From Gracilimonas sp040882225 (GTDB lineage: Bacteria > Bacteroidota > Rhodothermia > Balneolales > Balneolaceae), in assembly GCA_040882225.1 (NCBI GenBank), contig JBBEBR010000006.1:310001-374000 (forward strand): a stretch of DNA of 64,000 bases, written 5' to 3'. This document shows, piece after piece, positions 63,101-64,000 of this stretch (positions are counted from its first letter, which is position 1; each line of letters opens with the position of its first letter). Under the pieces are notes generated by a model that was given only the letters and a program-made list of their open reading frames with translations, had not been told where the DNA came from and made no database searches. The translations under genes and the position numbers were made by a program.

Positions 63101-63564
63101 TTACTGAAACGTATCATGGCGACTATGAAACGGCCTGGCAAACGCTGCAAGAGTATTATGCATTCCAGGAATCGCAGGGAGAAGATATGGAAGAGGTAAA
63201 AGCTGGTCATTCACCCTTCGAAGAAGACCTGAAAGTACTTATAGAAGCCGGAGAAGGAGAAAGTGGTGAGAGAAAGAAGCAAAGTGAGGAGATGGCCCAA
63301 AGCGAGGGACTCACTCTTGGGAACTACCCCAACCCCTTCAATCCCACCACCAACATTAGGTTTGCCTTACCCGAACAAGGTCAGGTATCGCTGGTGGTAT
63401 ATGATATGATTGGGCGTGAAGTGGCTACCTTGGTAAATGATATTCTCCCCGCCGGAGATCGGACCATCCGCTTCGATGCTTCCAGTTTGGCAAATGGGAT
63501 ATACCTGTACAAACTCCGAGCAGGTACACAGGAAATTACCCGTACGATGACGTTGATTAAGTAA
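60139..63564 (+). CDS. Secreted zinc metalloprotease with beta-helix and T9SS sorting domain
   Basis: 1141 aa. Signal peptide about 1-20 (ending LKAQ). The zinc motif is H286-E-Y-A-H290-H-I-F-G-A-G-H297, with a His 11 residues after the first as in HExxH...H metalloproteases; M6-like proteins are the nearest resemblance. Residues about 550-840 are beta-helix repeats (AWNRISLNSSAGNRIKWSLFDGG), 850-1000 helical/TPR-like, and 1060-1141 the sorting domain (LGNYPNPFNPTTNIRFALPEQG). The first 600 codons are AT-rich and the rest is near the genome average, so the gene looks chimeric. Likely an exported, surface-bound protease. Confidence 0.85.
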   Translation: MKIIYIIFLLSLFMVSNLKAQQQEQVHCAFDLLTEEQLENEPSILLSQNSKSKMSCNSSTDVCKGIYAPAQGDVRTLLVYIRFADDTDQSINYWTAYPNSSDIYDVESFMENSINSSVANISDNYFNISNYFNTMSDGDFNIIGEAVYLEAPSLSSYSSSLTAQELQREVNIDILEALDANPNIDLTEYDNWKTLGANWHQEVSDGILDNIYMIYRNPQSNYIFNHGGIANLNAVNGLTDDMITLNSGLKVQMGLSTSNGGASGISMSLGSGKKDRKSKFDDSYIHEYAHHIFGAGHPYGHGYWGIFGGNSGTNSINAYEKELLGWLDSTQVTEIQMGQTYTLNDFLENHEVLRYTVDEINDEYYYFENHQRTQSTTGISSTYDIPNYNISDKGIFILHAKGAVNSSNSLRSIVSDGNWDWVVDSWSSACGSDYGENPAWVKTSPNQKGDSFKGRFSSVTNPQSYFLSKPNLYIKGEDTSECIKYFLGLDSQDYSSFNIDRSPIISSITNPRFLTHSDNDVNLTMKILFENNGQIQVVFYDNYNPYTITENTTWDGQIFLDEFTEVDNNATLTILPGTTVYLSNNVTLAIRPGAKLISEGTEEEPIRFERAHQDSAWNRISLNSSAGNRIKWSLFDGGYINLSIASKNNVIEHSTFRNATYRTMMGWHNQDGSGNASASISYSLIENSPTVGLVSHYLDLDLSYTTIQNNTQAGLYILSNTVYPFHHNLITGNGGTSRDGIEVKSSGTLYMQDAGQLKGFNKVSGNGEDQISNSGDLIIGSWHHLNPYGGHNHIYGNYSGSRYLVENNSGYSVEAYYNWWGPNIYSGMFSGSLDGTSYNLSSDPTNGVNHGHGGQAPSKALPNSASTETESLADAYDAAENQLREASSSLQVRNSLHKLYQIAGLSRKENPELTSRFRQLTESAVRGSENMYSSSEQNNVLSNTAKVLHAKSFTREGEYEEAQAWLKETNASSLEGYDRRDWLHLNMVTETYHGDYETAWQTLQEYYAFQESQGEDMEEVKAGHSPFEEDLKVLIEAGEGESGERKKQSEEMAQSEGLTLGNYPNPFNPTTNIRFALPEQGQVSLVVYDMIGREVATLVNDILPAGDRTIRFDASSLANGIYLYKLRAGTQEITRTMTLIK

Positions 63565-63583
63565 ATTCGCTTTCATCTCCCAA

Positions 63584-63619
63584 CAAACCTCCAAGGTCTT
63601 AAAGACCTTGGAGGTTTTC
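63584..63619 (+). terminator. Intrinsic terminator after metalloprotease gene
   Basis: Long stem AACCTCCAAGGTC / GACCTTGGAGGTT with a 5-base loop and trailing T run. Confidence 0.88.
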
Positions 63620-63649
63620 TATCAATCGATTTCCATCAAATTCTCCGGC

Positions 63650-63677
63650 AAAAAAAAAGGCTCCGAATGGAGCCTTT
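63650..63677 (-). terminator. Intrinsic terminator after AURKAIP1/COX24-type gene
   Basis: Stem AAAGGCTCC / GGAGCCTTT with loop ATTC, then a T run on the minus strand. Confidence 0.88.
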
Positions 63678-63680
63678 AAA

Positions 63681-63773
63681 TTATTTCTTTTTCTTATGTC
63701 TGTTTTTTCTCAGACGCTTTTTACGCTTATGCTTTGCAATTTTTGCGCGTTTTCTTTTTTTACCGCTGGGCAT
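63681..63773 (-). CDS. AURKAIP1/COX24-domain small ribosomal protein
   Basis: 30 aa, MPSGKKRKRAKIAKHKRKKR then LRKNRHKKKK. It is extremely basic and matches the short AURKAIP1/COX24 proteins annotated in Bacteroidota and relatives, which are related to the mitochondrial ribosomal protein mS38. The ATG is at 63773 and the TAA at 63681-63683. By family it is thought to bind the small ribosomal subunit. An intrinsic terminator follows. It is easy to miss because of its size. Confidence 0.85.
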   Translation of the reverse strand: MPSGKKRKRAKIAKHKRKKRLRKNRHKKKK

Positions 63774-63855
63774 ACGTAACACCTACAATTTCTTAAAAAT
63801 TAATACTGTTGTTCGAACGGGGTGAAAATAAGAAGATTTTACAGGTTTTCTAAAT

Positions 63856-64000
63856 TCATTTTTCAACCATTCGGGCTTCATTCACGGCCTCTTTAAATTC
63901 TTTCGACATTTTAAGGACCGGAGCATATTGTTCTGGAACAATTACCTCTTCGTTGGTTTTGGGATTTCTGGCAACCCGCTGCGCTCGCTTCACCACTTTG
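63856..64000 (-). CDS. HU-family DNA-binding protein, C-terminal part (partial)
   Basis: 48 codons to a TGA at 63856-63858; the start lies beyond the window. The sequence KVVKRAQRVARNPKTNEEVI then VPEQYAPVLKMSKEFKEAVN is the DNA-binding arm (RNPKT) and C-terminal helix of the HU/IHF family. HU proteins bend DNA and organise the nucleoid. It lies upstream of the AURKAIP1/COX24-type gene on the same strand. Confidence 0.88.
   Translation of the reverse strand, partial: KVVKRAQRVARNPKTNEEVIVPEQYAPVLKMSKEFKEAVNEARMVEK

Overview
The window looks like a chromosomal segment of a marine Balneolota/Rhodothermota-type bacterium (Balneola or Gracilimonas-like, within the wider Bacteroidota group). This placement is an inference from four things: moderate GC (about 40% by eye), several secreted proteins ending in the NYPNPFNP...LGQ/LGR...G.Y.Y.L.AG...T+.(M/L)TL(I/V)K type IX sorting domain, a T9SS plug (DUF5103) lipoprotein, and two-component propeller sensors. 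No rRNA, tRNA, CRISPR array or insertion sequence was seen.

Layout. 1-4.1 kb (+): the tail of an ECF sigma factor, an anti-sigma-like membrane protein carrying a glycogen-binding (AMPK/CBM48-type) domain, an outer-membrane-barrel-like protein ending in the same domain type, a secreted protein of unknown function, and a DUF4382 lipoprotein. 4.2-11.7 kb (-): a BmrC/BmrD-like heterodimeric ABC exporter pair flanking an RNase Z with an altered metal motif and a basic tail, then a renalase-like flavoprotein and an AtuA-family protein. 12.1-23.1 kb (-): three related sensor kinase/LuxR-type response regulator cassettes. Two have propeller sensors and one has a TPR sensor. One response regulator is reduced to its last 22 or so codons, and the catalytic ends of the two propeller kinases are nearly identical over 561 bp. 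Inverted-repeat motifs fitting ACYRC-N8-GYRGT recur in the intergenic gaps of these cassettes.

23.3-33 kb (-): two very large secreted proteins. One has three cohesin-like domains, six FN3-like repeats and a sorting domain; the other has a beta-helix with six spaced repeats, a dockerin, a cohesin-like domain and a sorting domain. 33.3-37.4 kb (-): three paralogous secreted amidohydrolases in one operon, only one of which keeps recognisable metal ligands. 37.5-40.3 kb: a stress/envelope-flavoured group (DUF2959 lipoprotein, a broken DUF5670 membrane gene, YtxH protein, GAF/HisKA_2 kinase). 40.4-44.4 kb (+): ccmB, holB, dapF and the T9SS plug lipoprotein.

44.4-57.8 kb (-): a metalloprotease/TolB-propeller/surface-antigen-barrel fusion, then a tightly packed run in the order rqcH, aroK, aroB, tamB, rnr. 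57.8-64 kb: an unknown cytosolic protein, two T9SS cargo proteins (one a zinc metalloprotease) with an abrupt AT-rich stretch running through both genes, then a tiny basic AURKAIP1/COX24-type ribosomal protein and the end of an HU-family gene.

The most unusual parts are the kinase cassettes with their shared candidate operator, gene conversion and truncated regulator; the glycogen-binding-domain sigma/anti-sigma locus; and the adjacent cohesin and dockerin genes.
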